Notes: generated by a model from the sequence alone, not told the origin. Positions 44,925 to 62,372 are shown, numbered from the stretch's first letter. The stretch: DNA of 64,000 nt from Rhodoferax sp. (GCF_030646845.1 NZ_JAUSLE010000065.1:20419-84418), one strand, 5' to 3'. Program-made: numbers and translations.

Positions 44925-45315
44925 GGGACACCCCACCTTCTGCGAGCATCCGCGCAACGTGGCGCAACAAGGTCTGGCGCATTTTGAGGGTGCAGGCGCT
45001 GAGTTCGCACTTTGGCGTTTGCGCTGTCGCGTGCGTCACGGCGGCCGTGCTGGCTTGGTGTCGCAGGCGGCTGACGCTTGTGGCTGGCGCCTGCCTGGAG
45101 GGGTTCTGCGGATTCGCGCCGCCAGCGAAGGTACCCGGTTCGCGGCCTGCGCGTAACGCCCGAAAAGCCGGGTCGAAATAGGCGGGGCTGAGCACGCTAA
45201 CGTTCTTGCTTGCGCGAGACGTCTGACCCTTTTTGAGCCGGGCGATAGGTGCCTGCTTGACGGGTGCCGGCTGGGAGGATGCCTTCTTGTTGGCCTGATT
45301 TGAAAACGGGTGCAT
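44917..45315 (-). CDS. small basic protein of unknown function upstream of the integrase
   Basis: 132 aa from ATG 45315, with AGGAG 6 nt upstream. Its TAA overlaps the integrase start by 8 nt, so the two genes are likely translated together. The protein is rich in Ala, Lys, Arg and Ser (for example QAPIARLKKGQTSRASK) and low in acidic residues, which suggests nucleic-acid binding or disorder. No family is recognised. It could be an accessory recombination factor. An overlap with an integrase and a good ribosome-binding site argue that it is real. Confidence 0.5.
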   Translation of the reverse strand: MHPFSNQANKKASSQPAPVKQAPIARLKKGQTSRASKNVSVLSPAYFDPAFRALRAGREPGTFAGGANPQNPSRQAPATSVSRLRHQASTAAVTHATAQTPKCELSACTLKMRQTLLRHVARMLAEGGVSHG

Positions 45316-45633
45316 TTGCAACTCCTGAGTTGGTGGAGTTGCGTGTAAGAAGCGCTGTTCTTTAAGCCCCTGGCAAGCCTTTAGGCGGTCTTAAAAGGAC
45401 CTCCTCAAAGCCTTGCCTCATCTGCCTTGTCCACAGGGCTCCAAAATGTCCAAAGACATTTCAGGCGCACCTGTGCGCAGTGATGGCACAACCTGTACGC
45501 AGGGGTGCACCAGACATCCGCATACGCGCGTCGGTGTCAGAACCTGCGTCAGAAAACAAAAAAGCGGCCTGTTTGAAGGGCCGCTTATTTTGTAATCCCC
45601 CAAGCAAACCGTTGATTTGCAAGGAGTTTTATA
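45316..45633. other. 318-bp spacer between integrase module and tRNA-Phe
   Basis: Contains the tRNA-Phe terminator at 45553-45586 and probably the attachment site near 45634. No gene with support is present. Confidence 0.5.
45553..45586 (-). terminator. intrinsic terminator of tRNA-Phe
   Basis: Stem AAGCGGCC / GGCCGCTT with a short loop spans 45562-45586. On the minus strand it is followed by TTTTTGTTTT. It lies 48 bp downstream of the tRNA 3' end. Confidence 0.85.
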
Positions 45634-45709
45634 TGGTGGCCTGGGGCGGAATCGAACCACCGACACAAGGATTTTCAATCCTCTGCTCTACCGACTGAGC
45701 TACCGGGCC
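45634..45709 (-). tRNA. tRNA-Phe (GAA), probable island attachment site
   Basis: 76 nt including an encoded CCA. The D-arm, anticodon arm (GAGGATTGAAAATCCT, anticodon GAA) and T-arm (GGTTCGATTCC) are all normal. The acceptor stem has one C-A mismatch between position 5 (C, 45705) and position 68 (A, 45642). The integrase module lies on its 3' side, so the 3' end of this gene is the likely attL/attR core. No second copy of the 3' end was found in the window. Confidence 0.95.
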
Positions 45710-45758
45710 TGAGCGGCAAATTATAGCAGCATCTCCGACGCGATCGCAAAGGCGCAGG

Positions 45759-46436
45759 TCACGCCGCGTTGCGTTTGCCTCGCGTCAAGTCGACGCCCAA
45801 TTGTTTCAACTTGCGATACAGGTGTGTTCGCTCAAGCCCTGTTTTCTCTGCCACCCGCGTCATGGATCCATTTTCTTTGGCAAGGTGGTATTCAAAGTAT
45901 GCCTTTTCAAATTCGTCGCGAGACTCGCGCAATGGCTTGTCCAGCATGAAGGTTCGTTGGGATTGAAGTCCCGCCTCTGTCGCAACTGGTGCTGATTGCC
46001 CGATCATCACGGCAACGTCCACCACCTGCATGACCGCCGAGGTCGTGAGGGGCGGTGGCGGCTTGCGGATCGCGCCGCGGGCCAGTCCCTGTTCGACCGC
46101 CTTGAGCAGTTTTTGCAGGGTGATGGGTTTTTCCAGGAAGGCCAGCGCGCCAATCTTGGTGGCCTCAACCGCAGTGTCGATGGTCGCATGCCCGCTCATC
46201 ATGATGACGGGCATGGTGAGGGCACCCGTGGAGGCCCATTCCTTGAGAAGCGTCACGCCATCGGTGTCCGGCATCCATATATCCAGCAGTACCAGATCAG
46301 GCCGGTCGCGCAGGCGGGCGGCACGTGCTTGCGCCGCGTTTTCAGCCACTTCGACCGTATGGCCCTCGTCGTTCAGAATCTCCCACAACAGATCGCGGAT
46401 GCCGAGCTCGTCGTCAACCACCAGTATGTTTGCCAT
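45759..46436 (-). CDS. NtrX-like response regulator without the AAA+ domain
   Basis: A 225-aa cytoplasmic regulator. The receiver domain (about 1-120) has Asp8/Asp9, the phospho-acceptor Asp52 in LVLLDIWMPDTDG and Lys in LEKPI near 104. The C-terminus (about 180-220) is a Fis-type HTH (RVAEKTGLERTHLYRKLKQLG). The central sigma-54 AAA+ ATPase domain of NtrX is missing, so it cannot activate sigma-54 promoters in the classic way. It starts 38 bp after the NtrY-like kinase gene, its obvious partner. Such short NtrX-like regulators in this place are typical of Burkholderiales. Confidence 0.88.
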   Translation of the reverse strand: MANILVVDDELGIRDLLWEILNDEGHTVEVAENAAQARAARLRDRPDLVLLDIWMPDTDGVTLLKEWASTGALTMPVIMMSGHATIDTAVEATKIGALAFLEKPITLQKLLKAVEQGLARGAIRKPPPPLTTSAVMQVVDVAVMIGQSAPVATEAGLQSQRTFMLDKPLRESRDEFEKAYFEYHLAKENGSMTRVAEKTGLERTHLYRKLKQLGVDLTRGKRNAA

Positions 46437-46474
46437 GTTTTAGCGCGCCCCTTGGGTATATCTGTGTCGCGCGG

Positions 46475-48766
46475 CTAGCCCGACACGACATTCTCAGTGG
46501 TGAATGATAGCGATACTTGGGCACCCAACAATTTGCCGTCCACCATGCGGTTGGCAATGTCCACGCGGGTGCCATGTTCGTCGGCAATTTTTTTGACGAC
46601 GGCCAATCCCAGTCCTGTACCCTTGGCCTTGGTGGTGACGTAGGGTTCAAATGCACGTTTGAGGATGTGCTCCGGAAAACCAGTGCCGCAGTCAAGCACA
46701 CTGAGTCGAACCCGTCCGACCGTCTCAAGCCATTGGGTTCTAATGATCACGGCGTGTCCGCCATCGGTATGACCAGCGGTTTCCGTGGCATCTTGCGCAT
46801 TCTGAAGCAAGTTGTGCATCACTTGTCGAAGCTGCTGGGCATCGCCCAGTATTCGCGGGCTGCGTGGGTCAAGCTCCATCTGCACTGGCACCTGTGAGGT
46901 TTCGCTCGCATACAGCTGCAATACTTCCGTCACTAGGGCATTCAAGTCAACGGGCCTTAATTCAGCGGCGGGCAGTCGCGCATAGTCCCGGAATTCGTTG
47001 ACAAGACGCTTCATGGCGTCCACCTGGTCCACGATGGTTTTGACTGACTTGGTGAGCAGGGCCTGTTCTGGCGGTGCGACCTTGCCCGTCAGCTTCATCT
47101 CCAGCCGTTCAGCTGACAATTGAATCGGGGTCAATGGGTTTTTGATCTCGTGCGCCAGGCGCCTGGCCACTTCACCCCAGGCCTGGGCTCGCTGAGCAGA
47201 CACGATTTCAGAGATGTCATCAAAGACTAAAAGCCTCGAAGACCCTGGTAGTTCAGCGCCTCGAGCTACTAAAATAATAGCATCATCGGCTTGCCTGCCG
47301 GTTAGCGCAGCGGCGGCGTTCCCCAACTCAAACGACTGCTGCCAGTGATCCAGGCCATGTTCGCTGCGCGCTCCCAAGAACGAATCAAACTGCGCCTGAA
47401 CTTTTTCGCCAAATGTCTGCAGCCCTTCAATTTCAGCCAGGCGACGGCCTTCGTAGGCCGCCAGTGGTACCCGCAGAATTCGTGTCGCACCTGGATTGGA
47501 GGACTGAATGACGCCTTGCGCATCGAGCACCATGACACCCGCCGTCAGGTTATCGAGGATTGTCTGCAAATTGGCCCGTGCGGCATTGACCTGCTCCATG
47601 CTGGTCTGAACCGCCTGTCGGGCCTCTGACAGTTGCTGGGTCATCTCGGCAAATGAACGGGTCAAGCCATCAAGCTCATCCTTGCCCTGCAAAGATGCCT
47701 TCGGTGTCAAGTCCCCTGCCGCCACCTGGCTCACACCATCCGCCAGCAACAGGAGCGGGCGGGCAATCTGATTGCCCAACAAGACCGCCAACAAGACCGC
47801 GCCAAACACCGCCAGAAACAGACTGAGCGTCAAGGTCCCGATGTACATGCGGCGCAGGCCTTCACGTGCCAGCGCCCGTTCCTGGTATTCGCGATTGGCT
47901 TCCGTGACGGCCAGCGCGTTGGCGACCAGCGTCGGCGGCAAGGCTTGTGTCACAAGTAGAAAACGCGGCTCACTCAACAGGCCCAGACTTGTGCTGGAAA
48001 CGAGAACCAGCGCCTTGATGCGCGCATCCCCTGCCACGCCCGGCACCGCATCATCAAGCCCTTCAATCCAGGTGATCGATCGCTGGGCCCGCGCATTGCG
48101 AAATTGTTGCTGGCTTGGCCGTTCCGGATTGAGCTGATAGCGGGATTGGCCCGCCGCGGCGATCAACTGCCCCGAGGCGCTCCATAGCAGGAGATCACTG
48201 GCACCCAGTTGTTCGCGGACACGTTCCAGTGGCAATGTCACGCTGACATTCGGTATGTCTGACAGCTGTGAGGTCGATGCACGCGCGTTGGTCGCCAGAT
48301 CCTTGGACAGGGTTTCCAGTGTGACACGCCCAAGGTTGAGGCCGGCATCCAGCGCCCCTTCGACCTTGACGTCAAACCAACTTTCAATGGAGCGCGCCAC
48401 GAACTGGTACGAGACCACGTAAATCAGGACACCTGGCGCGAAGCCCGCCAAGGCAAAGATGGCCGCCAGTTTGACCAGCAGGCGGCTGCCGAACCTGCCC
48501 TGACGTAGCCGCTTGACCAGTCGGTAGGCAATCCAAAGAATGATCAGCAGCAGCAGGCCGGCGACGACCACATTGAGCACAAAAAGTCGCGCGTAATTGC
48601 GCTCGTACATTTCACGGTTCGTGGTCGCTTGCGTCAGCAGGAACAGCAGCACCAGTCCGACAGCGACCATCGCAGCGAGACCGACGCCCACAGTCCAGCG
48701 CAGGGCGCGGGAGTTTCGTGTGGAAAAGCGGCGCGCCGCGGCCGCCGCCGGGCCGATGTCTCTCAC
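46475..48766 (-). CDS. NtrY-like membrane sensor histidine kinase
   Basis: A 763-aa protein. GTG 48766 is used because it overlaps the DUF4390 stop by 4 nt and has GGAGAG 6 nt upstream; a longer frame to 48817 is less likely. The N-terminus has several membrane helices (within about 25-155), a periplasmic sensor part, another helix near 310-335, HAMP, and a PAS-like segment near 400-510. The catalytic H-box is RLAHEIKNPLTP near 540, and the ATP-binding region ends with GTGLGLAVVKKI. It should phosphorylate the NtrX-like regulator encoded next. The signal is unknown, probably nitrogen or envelope redox state. Confidence 0.88.
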   Translation of the reverse strand: MRDIGPAAAAARRFSTRNSRALRWTVGVGLAAMVAVGLVLLFLLTQATTNREMYERNYARLFVLNVVVAGLLLLIILWIAYRLVKRLRQGRFGSRLLVKLAAIFALAGFAPGVLIYVVSYQFVARSIESWFDVKVEGALDAGLNLGRVTLETLSKDLATNARASTSQLSDIPNVSVTLPLERVREQLGASDLLLWSASGQLIAAAGQSRYQLNPERPSQQQFRNARAQRSITWIEGLDDAVPGVAGDARIKALVLVSSTSLGLLSEPRFLLVTQALPPTLVANALAVTEANREYQERALAREGLRRMYIGTLTLSLFLAVFGAVLLAVLLGNQIARPLLLLADGVSQVAAGDLTPKASLQGKDELDGLTRSFAEMTQQLSEARQAVQTSMEQVNAARANLQTILDNLTAGVMVLDAQGVIQSSNPGATRILRVPLAAYEGRRLAEIEGLQTFGEKVQAQFDSFLGARSEHGLDHWQQSFELGNAAAALTGRQADDAIILVARGAELPGSSRLLVFDDISEIVSAQRAQAWGEVARRLAHEIKNPLTPIQLSAERLEMKLTGKVAPPEQALLTKSVKTIVDQVDAMKRLVNEFRDYARLPAAELRPVDLNALVTEVLQLYASETSQVPVQMELDPRSPRILGDAQQLRQVMHNLLQNAQDATETAGHTDGGHAVIIRTQWLETVGRVRLSVLDCGTGFPEHILKRAFEPYVTTKAKGTGLGLAVVKKIADEHGTRVDIANRMVDGKLLGAQVSLSFTTENVVSG

Positions 48767-49398
48767 GGGCCGCTCTCCAGTATCAGAGGTTGGCTGGATG
48801 AGACAGAGATATTCCACTCGGTCTGACCGAGCGTGCCAATCTGAAATGGGCGCGGCAACTGCGACATGTCCAGGCGAAAACGGAACGCCACAAAGTGGCG
48901 CTGCTCAAGATCGAGTTCTGAAACATCGGCAATCTTCCAGCGAGACAGTCGCTGCAACGCCGCCAATGCCTCGGACAATGCCTCAAAGTTCTGATTGAGA
49001 GCGACGCCCAGCCCGGCATTGGTAATCAGGCCTGAGGCCACGTTCAGCCGCCAGCGACGGGTCAGCGGCTGATAGGCCAATCGCATATGTCGCTCGGCGC
49101 CAGCCACCCTTTTGTTCGTCCAGTACCAGCGCTCGCGAAACACGTCTGCTTCAGCGACAAAAATCATGGGGATGCCCTTGAGCAGGGCCTCCTCCACCAC
49201 AACAGGCAATTCGAACTTGACGGCGGCGGAAAGTAGCACTGCTTCGCCGGCGCGCTCAAAGCGCAAAGGAGACACTTCTGTGATCGGTGCTTCAGCGTGC
49301 GCCGACCCGAAGTGGCCCCAAACCAGACACGCGCCAGCGATCAGCCCAAGCAGGTCAAGCCGCGCGTTTCTCCAGCAGTGCGTAATAAAAGCCGTCAT
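48763..49398 (-). CDS. DUF4390 family protein with signal sequence
   Basis: A 211-aa protein from ATG 49398, with a GTG two codons upstream as an alternative. The N-terminus is a signal peptide or anchor (LDLLGLIAGACLVWGHFGSAHA). The remainder is beta-rich and matches DUF4390, a family found between rsmB and NtrY-like genes in Betaproteobacteria. It overlaps rsmB by 44 nt and the kinase by 4 nt. The function is unknown, and the steady link to the two-component pair suggests a sensory or envelope role. Confidence 0.8.
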   Translation of the reverse strand: MTAFITHCWRNARLDLLGLIAGACLVWGHFGSAHAEAPITEVSPLRFERAGEAVLLSAAVKFELPVVVEEALLKGIPMIFVAEADVFRERWYWTNKRVAGAERHMRLAYQPLTRRWRLNVASGLITNAGLGVALNQNFEALSEALAALQRLSRWKIADVSELDLEQRHFVAFRFRLDMSQLPRPFQIGTLGQTEWNISVSSSQPLILESGP

Positions 49399-50680
49399 GG
49401 TCACAAGCTAGATTGTCCGGGACGGCGTCGCTATTTGCCCCGTTATGGGGCAATAAATGCCCGGGTGAAGGCAGCAAGACTGCCTGGGTGTTGTGCGCAA
49501 GAAACGTTTGTATCTGATCCTCACCCTCCGCCCTGAAGACCGAGCAAGTGCAGTACAGGAGTCGCCCACCTGGCTTGAGCAAGGCCCACAAGGCCTTGAG
49601 CAGTCGGGCCTGAATCACGGCCAACTGCGCAATATCGGATTCCCGGCGCAACCAGCGTATGTCGGGGTGACGTCGCACGATGCCGGAGGCGGAGCAGGGT
49701 GCGTCCAGCAAAATGGCGTCGAACAACTGGCCGTCCCACCAGGCTGCCGTATCAGCCGCGTCGGCCGCCAGCACACGGGCCCGCAGTCCCAGCCGTTGCA
49801 GGGTCTGGTGAATTCGCTCGCAGCGCACAGGGTCAACATCCAGTGCCGTCACCTCGCAATCTGCGGTTTCCAGCAGATGCGCAGTTTTGCCGCCCGGCGC
49901 TGCACAGGCGTCCAGTACGTGGAGCGGACCCGCTGAGCTTAGCCCGGACAACAACAGGGGCGCGGCAAGCTGCGCAGCGGCATCTTGCACCGACACGGCG
50001 CCGTCCGCGAATCCCGGCAGCTCTTGCACGGGTCTGGCTTGCGCCAGAGTCACGCCGTAACTGCCGGCCGCAACGGCATCCAGACCGGCATCTTTGAGTG
50101 TCTGCAAATAAGGCAACACGGCGGTTCGTCTGACGTTGACTCGCAGGGTCATCGGTGCCTGTCGGTTGTTGGCTTCCAGAATGGCCTGCCAACTGGCTGG
50201 CCATTCCTTCTGCAGGCGGTCGATCCACCATTTGGGATGGTTCCACAACGCGACCGGTTTTTTGTCAGTGATCGCCACCAGCGCGTCACGTTCGCGCAAG
50301 AAGCGGCGCAAGCAGGCATTGATGAAGCTTGCCTGTGCGCTGGTTGCCGGGTTTTTCTTGGCCGCCTCCACCGCCTGGTTGACAAGCGTGAACACCTCAT
50401 ACGGCGCGTCCTGTTCGCGCCAAGCCAGGGCCAGCGCCGTGCACAACAAGGCGTCGGCTTGCGGCGGCGGGGTGCGACCCGCGAGTAGCTGCCTCAGCGC
50501 TTCAGCGCGTCCAAGCGAGCGCAGGACGTGAAATATCAGAGCCTGGACGCCAGGCCGCAGGTCGGAGGGGACGTCGGTCAGCGCCGCCGTTCCGGACACG
50601 CCTGAGCGGATGCCATGCAACAAGGCGGCAACCGCCTGCAACTGTCGCCACAATGGAATTTTTTGTTCGTTCGAGTTCAT
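49355..50680 (-). CDS. rsmB: 16S rRNA m5C967 methyltransferase RsmB
   Basis: A 441-aa protein from ATG 50680; the frame extends upstream to 50908 but overlaps the previous gene. The N-terminal 140 residues form the NusB-like RNA-binding domain. The catalytic half has a SAM loop (LDACAAPGGKTAHLLE near 260), the catalytic motif DAPCSASGIVRRHPDIRW near 327 and the second cysteine in YCTCSV near 377. Both cysteines of RNA m5C methyltransferases are present. It methylates C967 of 16S rRNA using SAM. It follows the LemA gene by 8 bp. Confidence 0.95.
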   Translation of the reverse strand: MNSNEQKIPLWRQLQAVAALLHGIRSGVSGTAALTDVPSDLRPGVQALIFHVLRSLGRAEALRQLLAGRTPPPQADALLCTALALAWREQDAPYEVFTLVNQAVEAAKKNPATSAQASFINACLRRFLRERDALVAITDKKPVALWNHPKWWIDRLQKEWPASWQAILEANNRQAPMTLRVNVRRTAVLPYLQTLKDAGLDAVAAGSYGVTLAQARPVQELPGFADGAVSVQDAAAQLAAPLLLSGLSSAGPLHVLDACAAPGGKTAHLLETADCEVTALDVDPVRCERIHQTLQRLGLRARVLAADAADTAAWWDGQLFDAILLDAPCSASGIVRRHPDIRWLRRESDIAQLAVIQARLLKALWALLKPGGRLLYCTCSVFRAEGEDQIQTFLAHNTQAVLLPSPGHLLPHNGANSDAVPDNLACDHDGFYYALLEKRAA

Positions 50681-50688
50681 CTGCAAAT

Positions 50689-51249
50689 CTATATCGGCTG
50701 CGCCGGCTTGAAACCAAACATCCACGCCAGCAATAGCGCAGGAAACTGGCTGATGGCGTCGTTGTAACTCGCGACCATCCTGTTGAATTCCGTCCGGGCT
50801 ATTTCTGTCTGAAATGCAATGTGCTCCCATTGCGACTGCAAGGTGGCCGGCAGTGCCGACCCCGCCAGATCGGGCGGCAGATGTTGCAGCCGGGACCAGG
50901 ACAGGCACAGGGTCTCGAATGCTGTTTTCAGCGCACTCGTCGTCGGTCCATTCAAAGGGTGCGCATGGGCCACTTTCAGCGATGCGTTGAACTGCTCAGC
51001 GGCGGCGGCAAGCCCGGCCCAGGCGGCAGAAGAGTTGTCGTGCCCATGTCCAGCATCGTCTCCATCGTGGACCTCCGCCGTATCGGGGATGTTTTCTTTT
51101 ACCAGCGATAAGTACTGCTTGAACGACCCTTCCAGGGCGGCAAAGGCAACAAGGCCCTGGGAACGAAGGCGCACCAGACGGTTGTAGGCCCCCATCGACC
51201 AGAACAAAAAGACAGCGATGGCAATCCAGACCAAGACGGAATCGCTCAT
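50689..51249 (-). CDS. LemA family protein
   Basis: A 186-aa protein. I start at ATG 51249, because a TTG at 51258 sits too close to the GGAGA site. The N-terminus is a membrane anchor (VLVWIAIAVFLFWSMG), followed by the LemA helical pattern YNRLVRLRSQ and, near the C-terminus, VASYNDAISQFPALLLAW and FGFKPA. LemA proteins are membrane-anchored helical proteins of unclear role. Between the helices it has a His/Asp-rich insert (HDGDDAGHGHD near 64-74) that is unusual for the family. It sits downstream of rpoC, beyond the terminator. Confidence 0.85.
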   Translation of the reverse strand: MSDSVLVWIAIAVFLFWSMGAYNRLVRLRSQGLVAFAALEGSFKQYLSLVKENIPDTAEVHDGDDAGHGHDNSSAAWAGLAAAAEQFNASLKVAHAHPLNGPTTSALKTAFETLCLSWSRLQHLPPDLAGSALPATLQSQWEHIAFQTEIARTEFNRMVASYNDAISQFPALLLAWMFGFKPAQPI

Positions 51250-51300
51250 GTCCTTCAATCTCCAGATTCAGTCAGGCAAAAACCTGCAAAAGCAGCAATG

Positions 51301-51338
51301 AAAAACGCCTCAAGCCCCCGTAAAAAGGGCCTGAGGCG
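51301..51338 (-). terminator. intrinsic terminator of rpoC
   Basis: The stem CGCCTCAxGCCC with its near-complement, one mismatch and a 9-nt loop, spans 51306-51338. On the minus strand it is followed by TTTTT. It lies 26 bp after the rpoC stop. Confidence 0.88.
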
Positions 51339-51364
51339 CTATCGTTTTGGCAGCGTATCGAGGG

Positions 51365-55582
<4,218 letters not shown>

Positions 55583-55606
55583 GTTGAATCCTTTTCTTGT
55601 CCGTGC

Positions 55607-59719
<4,113 letters not shown>

Positions 59720-60024
59720 GAGATCTCCGGGCAAAGACTGAGGAATCCTGGGGGTCCTAGGCGACTGTCGCGTTGAGCACCACACTCAACAGGCTTGGTG
59801 ATTGGCCACTACCAATCATTGGCGGACGGTCACACATTGCGTGCAACCCGAACCAAGGCATCTTCTGCAGTCGGGGTCAGAAGACACTGAAAAACCCCTT
59901 TGGGCTTTTGGGTGACCGTTCGGATCACCCAAAAAGTCCCAAAGGGTCGTTTTTCAGTGCGCTCTTACAAGCGGCAAAGGCTGGGGGCCCTTTTGGAGCA
60001 CCCCAGCCTCTTTGACCAACTCAA
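59720..60024 (-). promoter_or_regulatory. rplL-rpoB intergenic regulatory region with two hairpins
   Basis: The first hairpin after rplL (AGGCTGGGG at 59978-59986 with CCCCAGCCT at 60001-60009, then TTTG) is a weak attenuator-type structure. The second is a very long imperfect stem at 59885-59959, about 35 bp per arm, with bulges and no U-tract. In Escherichia coli the same position holds an attenuator and an RNase III processing site, which divide ribosomal-protein and polymerase expression. Confidence 0.7.
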
Positions 60025-60396
60025 TTACTTGAGTTCAGCCTTGGCACCGGCTTCAATCAGCTTCTTCAAAGCAGCATCAGCATCGGCCTTGGAAATGCCT
60101 TCCTTGACATTCTTCGGAGCGCCATCCACCAGATCTTTCGCTTCCTTGAGGCCCAGGCCCGTGATTTCGCGCACAGCCTTGATGACCGATACCTTGGCTG
60201 CGCCAGCATCAAGCAGCACAACGTTGAATTCAGTCTTCTCTTCGGCCACAGCGGCGGCAGCACCGCCGCCAGCAGGTGCCGACATTGCTGCAGCGCTCAC
60301 GCCAAACTTCTCTTCGATGGCTTTCACCAGGTCGTTGAGTTCCATGACCGTCATGCTGTCCAGCGCGGTCAAAAATGCGTCTTTATCGAATGCCAT
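60025..60396 (-). CDS. rplL: 50S ribosomal protein L7/L12
   Basis: A 123-aa protein of standard length. It has the N-terminal dimerisation helices, the Ala/Gly-rich hinge ([16 protein letters not shown], about 39-54) and the C-terminal factor-binding domain ([20 protein letters not shown]). It forms the stalk that recruits translation factors and sits 42 bp after rplJ. Confidence 0.98.
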   Translation of the reverse strand: MAFDKDAFLTALDSMTVMELNDLVKAIEEKFGVSAAAMSAPAGGGAAAAVAEEKTEFNVVLLDAGAAKVSVIKAVREITGLGLKEAKDLVDGAPKNVKEGISKADADAALKKLIEAGAKAELK

Positions 60397-60438
60397 TTTT
60401 ATTTCCTAACAATATTGGTTACTTCGTGCTGCAGGCTA

Positions 60439-60972
60439 TCAAGCCGCAGCTACCTCAGCGGCTGCTTCTGCAGGTGCTTCCACTCCGGCGCCTTTTTTCT
60501 CCGCGATTGCCGCCAGCACACGTGCTGTACGGGAAATCGGGGATTGCATCAAGCCCAGCAACTGTGCGAGCAATACTTCCTTGGAAGGAATGCTTGCCAG
60601 TTGTTTCACGCCGTTCACGTCCAGGGCTTTTCCACCGTATGCACCGCCGCGAATCACCATCTTGTCGTTGGTTTTCGCGAAGTCAGCCACCACTCGCGCG
60701 GCAGCTACTGCATCTTCAGAAAAGCTATAGATCAGCGGACCGGTCATCAGGTCGGACACAACTTCAAATCCGCTACCCGCGACAGCACGGCGAGCCAGTG
60801 TGTTCTTCAACACACTCAGACTCACGCCATTGCTGCGCGCGGTGGAGCGCAATTTGGTCATGTCAGCGACCGTGATACCACGGTATTCCGCCATCACGAG
60901 CGTTTGAGCTTTTGCGGCGAGGCCAGTCACATCACTGATGACCGCTTCTTTCTCACTGCGATTAAGACTCAA
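60439..60972 (-). CDS. rplJ: 50S ribosomal protein L10
   Basis: A 177-aa protein. The start is TTG at 60972, with GGAG about 6 nt upstream; the protein begins [12 protein letters not shown] as in related species, so a TTG start is credible. L10 anchors the L7/L12 stalk. The C-terminal Ala/Glu-rich helix ending in AAEVAAA binds L12 dimers. It is preceded by a 272-bp leader that in most bacteria is the target of L10 autoregulation. Confidence 0.96.
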   Translation of the reverse strand: MSLNRSEKEAVISDVTGLAAKAQTLVMAEYRGITVADMTKLRSTARSNGVSLSVLKNTLARRAVAGSGFEVVSDLMTGPLIYSFSEDAVAAARVVADFAKTNDKMVIRGGAYGGKALDVNGVKQLASIPSKEVLLAQLLGLMQSPISRTARVLAAIAEKKGAGVEAPAEAAAEVAAA

Positions 60973-61244
60973 GGTCTACTCCTTCAAAATGTGCCTGTCA
61001 GCAAATTGCCTTCAAGCACGCCACATTGCAGCGACCAACTGTTTCGGAACCAATTCCATCTGCAGCGGGATCGCCATCTGCGTTGGCGAAAGGCCCTGGG
61101 CGAACCCAAAGTCCCTTGATTAAGTGCTTGCTCGTACTTCTACGGCTTGCACACCAACGGTCTTGGATGACCTGCCCACACCTTGCAGCATAGGCAGCCC
61201 ACCACACCAGGTCACCATTTCAGATGACCTGATTTTCTTTGCAA
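60973..61244 (-). promoter_or_regulatory. rplJ leader, likely L10-binding autoregulatory RNA
   Basis: This untranslated stretch between rplA and rplJ contains the minus-strand segments CGTTGGTGTGCAAGCCGTAG and GTGGGCTGCC, similar to the L10 leader of other proteobacteria. L10 (L12)4 binds such leaders to repress translation. The RNA structure was not folded here. Confidence 0.55.
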
Positions 61245-61940
61245 TTACGCTGCGATGGTTTGGAGGTCCACGCGGACACCCACACCCATCGTTGACGAAA
61301 CTGCCACTTTTCTCAAATAGACACCCTTGCTGGTCGCGGGCTTGGCCTTGGTCAAGGCGTCCACCAACGCAGCCAGATTGCCTTGCAGCTTGTCGGTGTC
61401 GAACGAACGACGGCCGATCGTGGAGTGAACAATACCGGCCTTGTCGACACGGAATTGCACCTGACCTGCCTTGGCGTTCTTCACAGCGGTAGCCACGTCC
61501 GGCGTGACGGTGCCTACCTTGGGGTTAGGCATCAAACCACGTGGGCCCAGAATCTGGCCCAGAGTACCGACGACACGCATGGCATCGGGCGCAGCAATGA
61601 CGATGTCAAAAGGCATGTCACCGGCCTTGATCATGGCTGCCAGATCGTCCATGCCGACGATATCGGCGCCAGCTGCCTTGGCTTCTTCAGCCTTGGCACC
61701 CTGGGCGAACACGGCAACGCGTTTGGTCTTGCCGGTGCCATTGGGCAGCACGACGGCGCCACGCACCACTTGATCCGATTTCTTGGCATCAATACCAAGC
61801 TGCACGGCCACATCGATGGATTCATCGAATTTGGCATTGGCACACTCTTTGACGATGCCCAGAGCGTCTGCCAGGGGATACAGCTTGTTGCTGTCAACCT
61901 TGCCCTGGAAGGACTTTTGTTTTTTGGTGAGCTGGGTCAT
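61245..61940 (-). CDS. rplA: 50S ribosomal protein L1
   Basis: A 231-aa protein of standard length. It has the typical [20 protein letters not shown] near the C-terminus and [16 protein letters not shown] near 132. L1 binds 23S rRNA at the mobile stalk and can repress its own operon. It follows rplK directly, with no gap. Confidence 0.98.
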   Translation of the reverse strand: MTQLTKKQKSFQGKVDSNKLYPLADALGIVKECANAKFDESIDVAVQLGIDAKKSDQVVRGAVVLPNGTGKTKRVAVFAQGAKAEEAKAAGADIVGMDDLAAMIKAGDMPFDIVIAAPDAMRVVGTLGQILGPRGLMPNPKVGTVTPDVATAVKNAKAGQVQFRVDKAGIVHSTIGRRSFDTDKLQGNLAALVDALTKAKPATSKGVYLRKVAVSSTMGVGVRVDLQTIAA

Positions 61941-62372
61941 TTAAACACCCTCCACATTCACGCCCATCGAGCGGGCAGAGCCGGCGATGGTACGAACAGC
62001 TGCGTCCATGTCAGCAGCGGTCAAATCTTTCATCTTGGTTTTGGCGATCTCTTCGAGCTGGGCGCGCGTGATCTTGCCGACCTTGACGGTGTGCGGTGTC
62101 GCAGAGCCCTTGTCGATCTTCACAGCCTTCTTGATCAAAATCGACGATGGCGGCGATTTGATGACGAAAGTGAAGCTCTTGTCCGCGAAAGCGGTGATCA
62201 CCACTGGCAGTGGCAGACCGGGTTCGATACCCTGGGTCTGCGCGTTGAACGCCTTGCAGAACTCCATGATGTTCAAACCGCGCTGACCCAATGCCGGGCC
62301 GATGGGGGGGGATGGGTTTGCCTTGCCTGCAGGTACTTGCAGTTTGACAAAACCGACGATTTTTTTCGCCAT
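61941..62372 (-). CDS. rplK: 50S ribosomal protein L11
   Basis: A 143-aa protein with the Pro-rich N-terminal domain ([20 protein letters not shown]) that contacts thiostrepton-type drugs, and the C-terminal rRNA-binding domain ([20 protein letters not shown]). It starts at ATG 62372 and opens the rplKAJL group. Confidence 0.98.
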   Translation of the reverse strand: MAKKIVGFVKLQVPAGKANPSPPIGPALGQRGLNIMEFCKAFNAQTQGIEPGLPLPVVITAFADKSFTFVIKSPPSSILIKKAVKIDKGSATPHTVKVGKITRAQLEEIAKTKMKDLTAADMDAAVRTIAGSARSMGVNVEGV

